From CAIPSZ01 sp038065015 (GTDB lineage: Bacteria; Patescibacteriota; Patescibacteriia; PEXW01): a stretch of DNA of 5,256 bases. Under the pieces are notes generated by a model. It had not been told where the DNA came from. It made no database searches and saw nothing but the letters and a program-made list of their open reading frames with translations. Location: NCBI GenBank assembly GCA_038065015.1, contig JBBTRU010000066.1:1-5256 (forward strand), given 5' to 3'. Both the position numbers and the translations under genes were made by a program. Shown here in pieces: positions 1-4,448 of the stretch (positions are counted from its first letter, which is position 1; each line of letters starts with the position of its first letter).

Positions 1-47
1 CCTTAGCCTACCCGAGAGTTACCCTTTAAGGTTAACTGTACAGGGGC

Positions 48-76
48 TTGACGTAAACCCTGCATTATGCAATACT
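48..76 (+). promoter_or_regulatory. Candidate sigma-70-type promoter for the Nudix-fold gene
   Basis: TTGACG (48-53) and AATACT (71-76) are separated by exactly 17 bp, upstream of the plus-strand gene starting at 149. The -35 box matches the consensus at 5 of 6 positions and the -10 box at 4 of 6. The spacer and -10 carry a small dyad, TGCAT-T-ATGCA (61-71), which could be an operator or chance. The region is AT-rich, as expected of a leader. The transcript would have a leader of about 65 nt. Promoter strength and start site are inferred. Confidence 0.45.
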
Positions 77-134
77 TGTGCATTCCAAAATGAAAATACA
101 AATTCGGAAATATTCCAAAAACAATATTAGTAAA

Positions 135-142
135 AAGGATGG
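135..142 (+). promoter_or_regulatory. Shine-Dalgarno site that supports the TTG start at 149
   Basis: AAGGATGG resembles the AAGGAGG consensus with one mismatch. The AGGA core ends 9 nt before the TTG at 149, which is normal spacing, so TTG149 is preferred over the in-frame alternatives TTG158 and GTG161. An ATG inside this site (139-141) opens a different frame of only 25 codons. Confidence 0.5.
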
Positions 143-148
143 TGTTCA

Positions 149-694
149 TTGAACATTTTGGTGAGCAGTTATACCGAGCCGGGATATGCACCTATCACCC
201 CGATACGGCAAACTGATGAGGAGTATGGCCGAACGCTCCAAAACGGAGTGCTCTGCTGTACAGATGTTGTCGTAATTGTGCGCGCCCGCAAGGTTATCTA
301 CCTAGCCCATCGGCGGTCGAAACCAATGACAGGCTGGTGGTGGATCGGTGGGAAGATGGTACCGGATCAAACGCTTGAACTTTCGGCGGTGAAAAACTTC
401 CAACGAGAAACTGGGCTGGAGCTCCCCGTCAGCCGTCTCCAGTTAGTTGGATTCTTGGACTACCGCTGGAAAGATCGAGCGCAAGCGCCGCAGGATATGG
501 GCTGCCACATGATGGGCATAACGTTTGTGGTCGAGCTAACGGAAGCAGAGTTACTTTCTGTTGCAGCAAATCTCGACCCGAAGGAATACCAGAAAAGTGT
601 TGGCCTGGTGCCTTTCAACCGTCACCAATTGGTTGAAGAAAACGTTGCTCCGCCCATTCTCAAGCTCTACGACCATGTTTTCTCAAATAGGTGA
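149..694 (+). CDS. Nudix-fold protein with a degenerate Nudix box
   Basis: This is a 181-residue soluble protein with no signal peptide or membrane segment. Nudix enzymes hydrolyse nucleoside diphosphates linked to another group, using a Mg-binding box G-x5-E-x7-R-E-U-x-E-E-x-G-U. The fold is recognisable: beta strands at about 36-54, then T-G-W-W-W-I-G-G (61-68), then a box running from G68 to L90. In the box the first E is Q74, the R-E pair is K82-N83, and the E-E pair is R86-E87; only E87, G89 and L90 keep their expected identity. Most metal-ligand glutamates are therefore missing, and the protein may be a weak enzyme, have another catalytic base, or act as a binding protein. The start is TTG, chosen from the ribosome-binding site at 135-142. 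About 35 residues precede the domain. The gene is monocistronic, with its own promoter and terminator. Fold assignment is fairly sure; substrate is unknown. Confidence 0.8.
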   Translation: MNILVSSYTEPGYAPITPIRQTDEEYGRTLQNGVLCCTDVVVIVRARKVIYLAHRRSKPMTGWWWIGGKMVPDQTLELSAVKNFQRETGLELPVSRLQLVGFLDYRWKDRAQAPQDMGCHMMGITFVVELTEAELLSVAANLDPKEYQKSVGLVPFNRHQLVEENVAPPILKLYDHVFSNR

Positions 695-711
695 GAGCGA
701 CATTCTTTGCC

Positions 712-745
712 TGGAGAGTTCTTCACATGAACTCTCCATTTTTTT
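712..745 (+). terminator. Intrinsic terminator of the Nudix-fold gene
   Basis: A perfect 10-bp stem pairs 712-721 (TGGAGAGTTC) with 729-738 (GAACTCTCCA). The loop is 7 nt (722-728), and seven T residues follow (739-745). It starts 17 bp after the stop codon. This is a textbook Rho-independent terminator for the plus strand; the minus strand has no T-tract after it. Confidence 0.9.
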
Positions 746-791
746 AATATTGATAATGCAATGCATGCGTGCCCCCTTGCACCGGTCCGCC

Positions 792-811
792 GCGCGGGAG
801 CGCAGTTTTTT
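792..811 (+). terminator. Possible short GC hairpin with T-tract
   Basis: GCGC (792-795) pairs with GCGC (800-803) around a GGGA loop, followed by AG and six T residues (806-811). The stem is only 4 bp. It faces the plus strand and could stop read-through into the convergent tRNA genes. The strong terminator at 712-745 already does this, so it may be chance. The remaining spacer from 746 to 824 holds nothing else I recognise. Confidence 0.2.
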
Positions 812-824
812 CCAAAGTGAGTTG

Positions 825-901
825 TGGTGTCCCCGGCAGGACTTGAACCTGCAACCTTGTGGTCCGAAGCCACACGCTCTATCCAATTGAGCTACAGGGA
901 C
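825..901 (-). tRNA. tRNA-Arg (anticodon TCG)
   Basis: All four arms fold. The acceptor pairs GTCCCTG (901-895) with CGGGGAC (835-829) with one T-G wobble. The D-stem is GCTC/GAGC, the anticodon stem TGTGG/CCACA and the T-stem GCAGG/CCTGC with loop TTCAAGT. The 7-nt anticodon loop CTTCGGA gives anticodon TCG, which reads the arginine codon CGA and perhaps other CGN codons. The body is 74 nt with discriminator A, and the CCA end is encoded (827-825). It lies 179 nt downstream of tRNA-Lys on the same strand and is probably cut from the same precursor. No convincing minus-strand terminator follows it. Confidence 0.96.
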
Positions 902-1046
902 CGAGGGCTAGGTTAGCTCGCCATGAATCCGAACGTTTGAAGCCGTGAACCTCTCATCCCGCTGGTGCGGGATTTGGGTACACGGCATGAACCAGTCGTA
1001 CAAACCCTTTCCATGGAAAATGCTATTACCGAGGGCTTGCCATGAA
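900..1046 (-). repeat. Partial duplication of the tRNA-Arg 5' leader
   Basis: Two direct copies share ACCGAGGGCT followed by GCCATGAA: 900-909 plus 920-927 next to tRNA-Arg, and 1028-1037 plus 1039-1046 in mid-spacer. The first copy has a 10-nt gap between the blocks and the second a 1-nt gap, a 9-nt difference. Read on the minus strand, the longer copy has AGC repeated 9 nt apart at that place, so slippage or recombination between the AGC repeats explains the gap. No tRNA body follows the second copy. Confidence 0.5.
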
Positions 1047-1080
1047 CTGGAGTCCAAGCGAAGCGAGGGCGACTGGTTCA
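902..1080 (-). other. Structured spacer between tRNA-Lys and tRNA-Arg
   Basis: This 179-nt interval has no credible reading frame but is dense in repeats. It holds a layered hairpin (942-986), a 13-bp inverted repeat (986-998 with 1070-1082), a 12-bp palindrome TTTCCATGGAAA (1008-1019), and three copies of CGAGGGC (902-908, 1030-1036, 1064-1070). If both tRNAs are cut from one transcript, this spacer would be released as a folded RNA. Whether it has a function or is repeat debris from past duplication is unknown. Confidence 0.55.
942..986 (-). other. Layered hairpin in the tRNA spacer
   Basis: The outer stem is GCCGTG (942-947) with CACGGC (981-986). A middle stem pairs 949-952 with 976-979, with one T-G wobble. 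The inner stem is ATCCCGC (956-962) with GCGGGAT (967-973), perfect over 7 bp with a 4-nt loop. Neither strand has a T-tract after it, so it is not an intrinsic terminator. It may guide processing of the tRNA precursor. The pairing is seen in the sequence; the role is inferred. Confidence 0.5.
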
Positions 1081-1082
1081 TG
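986..1082. repeat. 13-bp perfect inverted repeat touching the tRNA-Lys CCA end
   Basis: CATGAACCAGTCG (986-998) and CGACTGGTTCATG (1070-1082) are exact reverse complements, separated by 71 bp. The right arm includes two bases of the encoded CCA of tRNA-Lys (1081-1083). A shorter alternative partner for that arm, CCATGAAC (1040-1047), lies within the loop, so two exclusive folds are possible. Confidence 0.75.
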
Positions 1083-1156
1083 GTGGGAGCAGAGGGATTC
1101 GAACCCCCGACCATATCCTTAAGAGGGATCTGCTCTACCAACTGAGCTATGCTCCC
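1081..1156 (-). tRNA. tRNA-Lys (anticodon CTT)
   Basis: The acceptor GGGAGCA (1156-1150) pairs with TGCTCCC (1091-1085). The D-stem is GCTC/GAGC, and the T-stem GGGGG/CCCTC (one wobble) encloses TTCGAAT. The anticodon loop CTCTTAA gives anticodon CTT, which reads the lysine codon AAG. The body is 73 nt, discriminator A, with CCA encoded (1083-1081). The anticodon stem GATCC/GGATA has a G-A mismatch at the 27-43 pair; the other four pairs are intact, so the gene is probably functional. It is the first gene of a two-tRNA minus-strand unit, with a candidate promoter just upstream. Confidence 0.96.
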
Positions 1157-1166
1157 ATGTCACAGC

Positions 1167-1195
1167 ATTGTATAGATGCTTGCTGTTTTCTGCAA
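1167..1195 (-). promoter_or_regulatory. Candidate promoter of the tRNA-Lys/tRNA-Arg unit
   Basis: On the minus strand, TTGCAG (1195-1190) and TACAAT (1172-1167) are 17 bp apart. The -10 box matches the consensus at 5 of 6 positions and the -35 box at only 3 of 6. The -10 ends 10 bp before the tRNA 5' end, so the leader would be just a few nucleotides. The spacer is covered by an inverted repeat, GCTTGC (1178-1183) with GCAAGC (1192-1197), which could be an operator. Confidence 0.45.
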
Positions 1196-1199
1196 GCTT

Positions 1200-1228
1200 T
1201 TGACAACTTTACCCTCTCACCGTAATCT
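1200..1228 (+). promoter_or_regulatory. Candidate promoter of the small helical-protein gene
   Basis: A perfect -35 TTGACA (1200-1205) is followed after 17 bp by TAATCT (1223-1228), which matches the -10 consensus at only 3 of 6 positions. It sits 27 bp before the start codon and is divergent from the tRNA-Lys promoter, with the two -35 boxes 4 bp apart. The two promoters could compete or share a regulator. Confidence 0.4.
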
Positions 1229-1244
1229 ACTAGCAAATAGACAT

Positions 1245-1250
1245 GGAGGT
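1245..1250 (+). promoter_or_regulatory. Strong Shine-Dalgarno site fixing the start at 1255
   Basis: GGAGGT is a full match to the anti-SD core and ends 4 nt before ATG1255. An in-frame ATG at 1243 overlaps this site and would make it coding, so 1255 is the better start. Confidence 0.8.
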
Positions 1251-1254
1251 GTAT

Positions 1255-1635
1255 ATGACAATGCCCGTATCGCAGAATGAGTTAGCTCTTTTTCAATTGC
1301 TTGAGCGCGCGCACCAGCTCCACCACGAGCGTGAAGCATCACTCCCACGGACGCAACGGGAATACTTGGCGAGCAGGCTCAGTACTGCATGGTACCTGCA
1401 AAGCCAGCTCAATGCCCAATCAGATGCGATTCACCTACAGTTGCTAGCGGTATTCTCAGAAATGGGCAATGCGCTGTGCATCAAAGGCGAACTCATCCTT
1501 GCCTTACAGGCCTTCGTGGCTGGTGACTACGGCACATTTGAGGTGCACCTGACCTACGCCGAGCAATGGCACCAACGCGATCTGGAGGATACGCCGAGCG
1601 ACAAAAAACCATTTTGCAAAAGCCCCAGCACGTAG
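1255..1635 (+). CDS. Small helical protein of unknown function
   Basis: I do not recognise this 126-residue protein. It has no signal peptide, membrane segment or metal-binding motif. Its composition (Leu, Ala, Gln, His, Glu) suggests an all-helical soluble protein, with helices at about 6-27, 33-55, 57-87 and 89-108. The stretch A-F-V-A-G-D-Y (86-92) followed by L-T-Y-A-E (99-103) looks faintly like the turn of a tetratricopeptide hairpin, but one unit is not enough to claim that family. The start is fixed by the GGAGGT at 1245-1250. The last codons (K-S-P-S-T-stop) lie inside the terminator stem-loop, so the C-terminus may have grown or shifted through loss of an earlier stop. The gene stands alone, divergent from the tRNA unit and convergent with hup. 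Good ribosome-binding site, promoter and terminator make a real gene likely. Confidence 0.7.
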   Translation: MTMPVSQNELALFQLLERAHQLHHEREASLPRTQREYLASRLSTAWYLQSQLNAQSDAIHLQLLAVFSEMGNALCIKGELILALQAFVAGDYGTFEVHLTYAEQWHQRDLEDTPSDKKPFCKSPST

Positions 1636-1648
1636 CCGGGGCTTTTTT
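1618..1648. terminator. Bidirectional intrinsic terminator between convergent genes
   Basis: AAAAGCCCCAGC (1618-1629) pairs with GCCGGGGCTTTT (1635-1646), with one A-C mismatch and loop ACGTA (1630-1634). On the plus strand six T residues end it (1643-1648); on the minus strand the tail is TTTTGC. It serves the small helical-protein gene from the left and hup, whose stop is 14 bp away, from the right. The stop codon of the left gene (1633-1635) lies in the loop. Confidence 0.88.
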
Positions 1649-1661
1649 CAATCGTAAAAGT

Positions 1662-1940
1662 TTACGCCTTCAATGCATCTTTCAGCGATTTGCCAGCTTT
1701 GAACTTCGGAACGCGCACGGCCGCAATTTGGATTTTCTGCGTCGGGTTCTGGGGGTTCACTCCGGTGCGGGCCGACCGCTGCTTGGCCATGAACGTGCCA
1801 AAGCCGGTGAGCGTCACTTCGCCATTGGCTTTCAGCGTTTCGGTAACCGTATCTTCGAAACCTTGCAGAATGTCTTCGACCTGCTTCTTCACCAGGCCGG
1901 TCTTCTCTGCAAGCGTATCAATGAGTTCAGCTTTGTTCAT
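1662..1940 (-). CDS. hup: HU-family DNA-binding nucleoid protein
   Basis: HU is a small dimeric histone-like protein that bends and compacts DNA with little sequence preference. This 92-residue copy has the usual length (about 90) and N-terminal M-N-K-A-E-L-I-D. Helices cover about 3-38. The G-F-G-T-F signature is at 46-50. The DNA-gripping beta arm spans about 53-76, with N62-P63 at the intercalating-proline position, and the C-terminal P-K-F-K-A-G-K-S-L-K is at 78-87. The arm has a second proline at 66 and T-Q-K where many HU proteins have T-G-E. I chose ATG1940 over GTG1949 because AAAGGGGG lies 8 nt upstream of it and the protein then matches the family start. It is last in the minus-strand cluster, 44 bp after ymdB, has its own -10 box, and ends at the bidirectional terminator. 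No second HU or IHF gene is visible to form a heterodimer. Confidence 0.95.
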   Translation of the reverse strand: MNKAELIDTLAEKTGLVKKQVEDILQGFEDTVTETLKANGEVTLTGFGTFMAKQRSARTGVNPQNPTQKIQIAAVRVPKFKAGKSLKDALKA

Positions 1941-1946
1941 GAGTTC

Positions 1947-1956
1947 CACCCCCTTT
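1947..1956 (-). promoter_or_regulatory. Shine-Dalgarno site of hup
   Basis: On the minus strand AAAGGGGGTG lies just upstream of ATG1940. Its G-run ends 8 nt before the ATG. It would overlap the alternative GTG at 1949, which argues against that start. Confidence 0.75.
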
Positions 1957-1983
1957 CGATGAGTACAGAATGACTAGGGTTTT

Positions 1984-1989
1984 ATTATA
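1984..1989 (-). promoter_or_regulatory. Consensus -10 box for hup overlapping the ymdB stop
   Basis: A perfect TATAAT (1989-1984, minus strand) contains the TAA stop of ymdB (1987-1985). The predicted start, about 7 bp downstream, would give a leader of around 40 nt carrying the strong ribosome-binding site. No good -35 is visible 16-18 bp upstream (the hexamer at 17 bp is GCGCGT), so the promoter is weak, activator-dependent or chance. Confidence 0.4.
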
Positions 1990-2767
1990 CCTCAAGTTGC
2001 CGATCCACGCGCACGATGCTGGTCGCGTGACCGTCTGGACCAACCTCAACCATAATGGCATTGAATACCACTGGCCCGTGCTCGGCAAAAGTATGCGGTG
2101 CTTTCTCGCCCCCCAGGAAGCGCGGCATAATCGCCGTTCGATCCACGCCAATAATGCCATCGCGCAGTCCGCACATGCCCACGTCCGTAATGTAGGCCGT
2201 ACCGCCGGGCAGGATACGCGCATCCGCGGTAGGGATATGCGTGTGCGTGCCAACGACCACGCTCACCCGGCCGTCCAAGTACCACCCGAGGGCAACTTTC
2301 TCGCTCGAGGCTTCGGCGTGTATGTCCACAAACGTTGCCGCGACCTTTTCGTCGGTGAGGAGGGTGTCTGCAGCAGTGAAAGGCGACGTGGGCTCGTCTT
2401 TCATAAAAGATTGGCCAATGAGATTCAGCACCCGCACTTTTCCGGCTGGGCTGTCCACGATAATCGCGCCCCGGCCGGGTTCACTCGGCAAGAAGTTCGC
2501 CGGGCGCACCAAGGGCTGCGTAGTATCAGCCAGGAGTACGCGCGCATCGTCTTTGCTAAACGTATGATTACCACCCGTACCAACATCTACGCCGGCGCTG
2601 CGTATCTCTTCCCACGTCTTCGTGGTTAAACCTTTACCATGCGCAAGGTTCTCCACATTGGCGATGACGATATCCGGCTGCAGTACATTTTTTAACTGCG
2701 GCAAAACCTGGGCCACGGTGTGGCGGCCAGGTTTGCCAACAATGTCTCCGATAAAAAGTATTATCAT
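1985..2767 (-). CDS. ymdB: YmdB-family metallophosphoesterase (cyclic-nucleotide phosphodiesterase-like)
   Basis: This 260-residue cytoplasmic enzyme belongs to the calcineurin-like family typified by Bacillus subtilis YmdB, a two-metal phosphodiesterase acting on cyclic nucleotides and affecting biofilm gene expression. The metal ligands fall at the same numbers as I recall for the Bacillus protein: D8 in F-I-G-D, E39-N40, N67-H68 in G-N-H-T, H150 in D-I-H-A-E, and H175 and H177 in G-T-H-T-H. Other signatures are A-H-G-K-G (42-46), V-R-P-A-N-F (87-92), L-G-W-Y-x-D-G-R (160-167) and Y-I-T-D-V-G-M (192-198). Length matches the family, so the enzyme looks intact. I start it at ATG2767, where the family N-terminus begins; a TTG 60 bp upstream would add 20 unrelated residues coded by a repeat. 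No Shine-Dalgarno is visible. It follows rny, as in Bacillus, with a REP-like element filling the gap. Confidence 0.96.
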   Translation of the reverse strand: MIILFIGDIVGKPGRHTVAQVLPQLKNVLQPDIVIANVENLAHGKGLTTKTWEEIRSAGVDVGTGGNHTFSKDDARVLLADTTQPLVRPANFLPSEPGRGAIIVDSPAGKVRVLNLIGQSFMKDEPTSPFTAADTLLTDEKVAATFVDIHAEASSEKVALGWYLDGRVSVVVGTHTHIPTADARILPGGTAYITDVGMCGLRDGIIGVDRTAIMPRFLGGEKAPHTFAEHGPVVFNAIMVEVGPDGHATSIVRVDRQLEV

Positions 2768-2772
2768 ATTTC

Positions 2773-2797
2773 GTAGGGGTCGAGCTTGCCTCGACCC
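2773..2797 (+). repeat. REP unit 1 (plus orientation)
   Basis: GTAG (2773-2776) is followed by a perfect 8-bp stem, GGGTCGAG (2777-2784) with CTCGACCC (2790-2797), and loop CTTGC. It ends 5 bp short of the ymdB start codon and so occupies the place of the ribosome-binding site. Confidence 0.7.
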
Positions 2798-2828
2798 GCA
2801 AAATGACAATGACTCGCCCGCATGCAAT

Positions 2829-2852
2829 GGGCAGAGCGAGCTCTGCCCCTAC
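2829..2852 (-). repeat. REP unit 2 (minus orientation)
   Basis: On the minus strand GTAG (2852-2849) is followed by GGGCAGAG (2848-2841), a 4-nt loop (2840-2837) and CTCTGCCC (2836-2829), a perfect 8-bp stem. It begins 12 bp after the rny stop codon. Stem sequence differs from unit 1 (GGGCAGAG against GGGTCGAG), but the GTAGGGG head is the same. Confidence 0.7.
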
Positions 2853-2864
2853 TCACTCCAGACA

Positions 2865-4415
2865 TTACCTCGCGTACTCAATCACGCGCTTCTCGCGGAT
2901 AACGGTCACCTTAATTTCCCCCGGGTACTGCAGCTCTTTCTCAATATTGTTCGCAATTTCGCGGGCAAGTTTGATTGCGGCGTAATCGTCAATTTTCTCG
3001 GGCGTAACGAATACGCGGATCTCACGGCCGGCCTGGATTGCGTAGGCCTTCTCAACGCCCTCGAAACTCGTGGCCACTTTTTCCAATTCTTCCAAGCGCT
3101 TGATGTACTCCTCAATGCTGTCCTTGCGCGCGCCCGGGCGGGAACCGGAAATGGCATCGGCCGCTTTGACAATGCAGCCTTCCAGCGTGGCCGGCTGGTC
3201 TTCGTGGTGGGAGATGCACTGGTAGGCAATTTCCTCGGGCATCTTGAACTTGCGGCGCAGGATATCGTAGCCAATTTCTGGGTGCGTGCCTTGGATATCG
3301 TGGTCCAGGGCTTTGCCAATATCGTGGAGCAAACCGCCCTTCTTACACACCGAAACGTTGGCATTCAACTCTTCGGCAAGCAACCCGGCCAAGGTCGCGA
3401 CTTCTACCGAGTGGCGCAGCACGTTCTGGCCGTAGCTGGTGCGGTACTTCAAACGACCAAGGAGTTGTAAGAGTTTTGGGTCCATACCGGCCAATCCCAC
3501 TTCATAGGCGGCTTCTTCGCCCGCTTTCTTCATATCCTGGGCAACTTCTTTCTTGGCCTGCTCCACCATGTCTTCAATGCGTCCGGGGTGGATGCGGCCG
3601 TCGGCCATGAGCCGGTCCAGGGCGCGCTTGGCCACTTGGCGGCGCACAGGCGAGAAACCGGACACCACAATAGACTCGGGGGTTTCGTCCACGATTATTT
3701 CCACGCCGGTCATAAGCTCGAGCGCCTTGATATTGCGCCCTTCCCGGCCGATAATCCGGCCTTTCATTTCTTCATTGGGCAGCTGCACAATCGTCGTGGT
3801 GGTTTCGGCCGTGTGCGGGCTGGCCACGCGCTGGATTGCCAAGCTAATGAGGTTCTTGGCTTTCCGGTCAATTTCCTCGGACGATTCTTCCTGGAACTTG
3901 CGAATCCGGTTCGCGAGCTCGTCCTTCATATCCCGCTCCGTGGCATCCAGCAACACGCGCTTGGCTTCTTCTTTGCTCAAGGCGGCAATCTTCTCCAGCT
4001 TCGCCACTTGCTGCTCGCGTACTTGCTCGAGTTCTTTGCGCACATTGTCCAAATGGTTTTCCTTATCCTGCAAGGTTTTCTGGTTCGTTTCCAGCTGCAT
4101 CAGCTTCTGGTCAAAGGTGCTCTCGCGCTGCTCCAAGCGCCCTTGCAAGTGCTGCATTTCTTTGCGGCGTTCGGCTTCTTCGCGTTTGGCATCATCAATA
4201 ACCTTCAAAGCCTTTTCCTTGGCCTTGTAGAGGAGTTCTTGCTCTTGCTGCTTGGCGTCTTCCAGTGCTTTCTGGAGCTTGGCTTCGGCGCCTTCGACTT
4301 GCTTGCTGGCCCAAACTTTACGGGCAAAATACCCAACCAGCATCCCGCCGAGCGTGCCGACGGGGAGAAAACCTAACCAAAACCACGTTGTGAGGTTGGA
4401 GTCTGCTATAGCCAT
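2865..4415 (-). CDS. rny: Ribonuclease Y
   Basis: RNase Y is the membrane-anchored endoribonuclease that begins mRNA decay in many bacteria lacking RNase E. This copy has 516 residues, against about 520 in Bacillus subtilis, with all parts in order. A single membrane segment is at about 11-30. A long charged coiled coil runs from about 40 to 185. A KH RNA-binding domain lies at about 205-265, with the G-R-E-G loop at 223-226. The HD catalytic domain has R-H-S-V at 334-337 and the metal pair H364-D365 in L-L-H-D-I-G-K; H403-H404-E405 is probably part of the same site. The C-terminal domain ends in V-I-E-Y-A-R. It looks fully functional. The ATG start places the membrane helix correctly, but no Shine-Dalgarno precedes it. 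It lies between clpP (103-bp gap) and ymdB on one strand and is probably cotranscribed with ymdB. Confidence 0.98.
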   Translation of the reverse strand: MAIADSNLTTWFWLGFLPVGTLGGMLVGYFARKVWASKQVEGAEAKLQKALEDAKQQEQELLYKAKEKALKVIDDAKREEAERRKEMQHLQGRLEQRESTFDQKLMQLETNQKTLQDKENHLDNVRKELEQVREQQVAKLEKIAALSKEEAKRVLLDATERDMKDELANRIRKFQEESSEEIDRKAKNLISLAIQRVASPHTAETTTTIVQLPNEEMKGRIIGREGRNIKALELMTGVEIIVDETPESIVVSGFSPVRRQVAKRALDRLMADGRIHPGRIEDMVEQAKKEVAQDMKKAGEEAAYEVGLAGMDPKLLQLLGRLKYRTSYGQNVLRHSVEVATLAGLLAEELNANVSVCKKGGLLHDIGKALDHDIQGTHPEIGYDILRRKFKMPEEIAYQCISHHEDQPATLEGCIVKAADAISGSRPGARKDSIEEYIKRLEELEKVATSFEGVEKAYAIQAGREIRVFVTPEKIDDYAAIKLAREIANNIEKELQYPGEIKVTVIREKRVIEYAR

Positions 4416-4448
4416 ACGTTGTAGGAATATTTAGGTACATGTGAGATT

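Larger units (their letters stand above)
2773..2852. repeat. REP/BIME-like element: two inverted GTAG-palindromes
   Basis: The 80-bp element begins GTAGGGG and ends CCCCTAC. It holds one palindrome per end in opposite orientation, with a 31-bp linker (2798-2828). Each palindrome is immediately preceded on its own strand by GTAG, the tetranucleotide typical of REP sequences handled by RAYT (TnpA-REP, Y1-HUH) transposases; an inverted pair is called a BIME. It fills all but 17 of the 97 bp between rny and ymdB. In RNA it would form two hairpins, or one long one by joining the GTAGGGG ends. No RAYT gene is in the window, so the assignment rests on architecture alone. Confidence 0.7.

Noticed and set aside
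2..130. Open plus-strand frame at the left edge
   Set aside because: It has no convincing protein character, runs through AT-rich leader sequence and would contain the promoter at 48-76.
3..191. Minus-strand frame across the left edge
   Set aside because: It starts inside the Nudix gene, has no ribosome-binding site, and its composition looks like translated AT-rich leader.
139..216. 25-codon frame from ATG139 as an upstream peptide of the Nudix gene
   Set aside because: The ATG lies within the presumed ribosome-binding site and the frame has no coding character; it overlaps the Nudix gene in another frame, probably by chance.
1201..1206. TTGTCA on the minus strand as the tRNA-Lys -35 box
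   Set aside because: It is 28 bp from the -10 box, too far for a sigma-70-type promoter.
1243..1254. ATG1243 as start of the small helical-protein gene
   Set aside because: It would place the GGAGGT ribosome-binding site inside the coding region; ATG1255 has ideal spacing from it.
1632..1642. GTAG followed by CCGGGGC as a third REP unit
   Set aside because: The GTAG is part of the terminator loop and stem, with no palindrome following it; the match is chance.
1941..1949. GTG1949 as start of hup
   Set aside because: It overlaps the ribosome-binding site, and ATG1940 gives the standard HU N-terminus.
2768..2827. 20-residue N-terminal extension of YmdB from a TTG at 2827
   Set aside because: The extra residues are coded by the REP-like element and match nothing in the family, while ATG2767 gives the canonical M-x-I-L-F-I-G-D start.
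3553..4376. Long plus-strand frames opposite rny
   Set aside because: They mirror the strong codon bias of rny; compositions rich in Ser or Leu/Phe are typical of antisense shadows.
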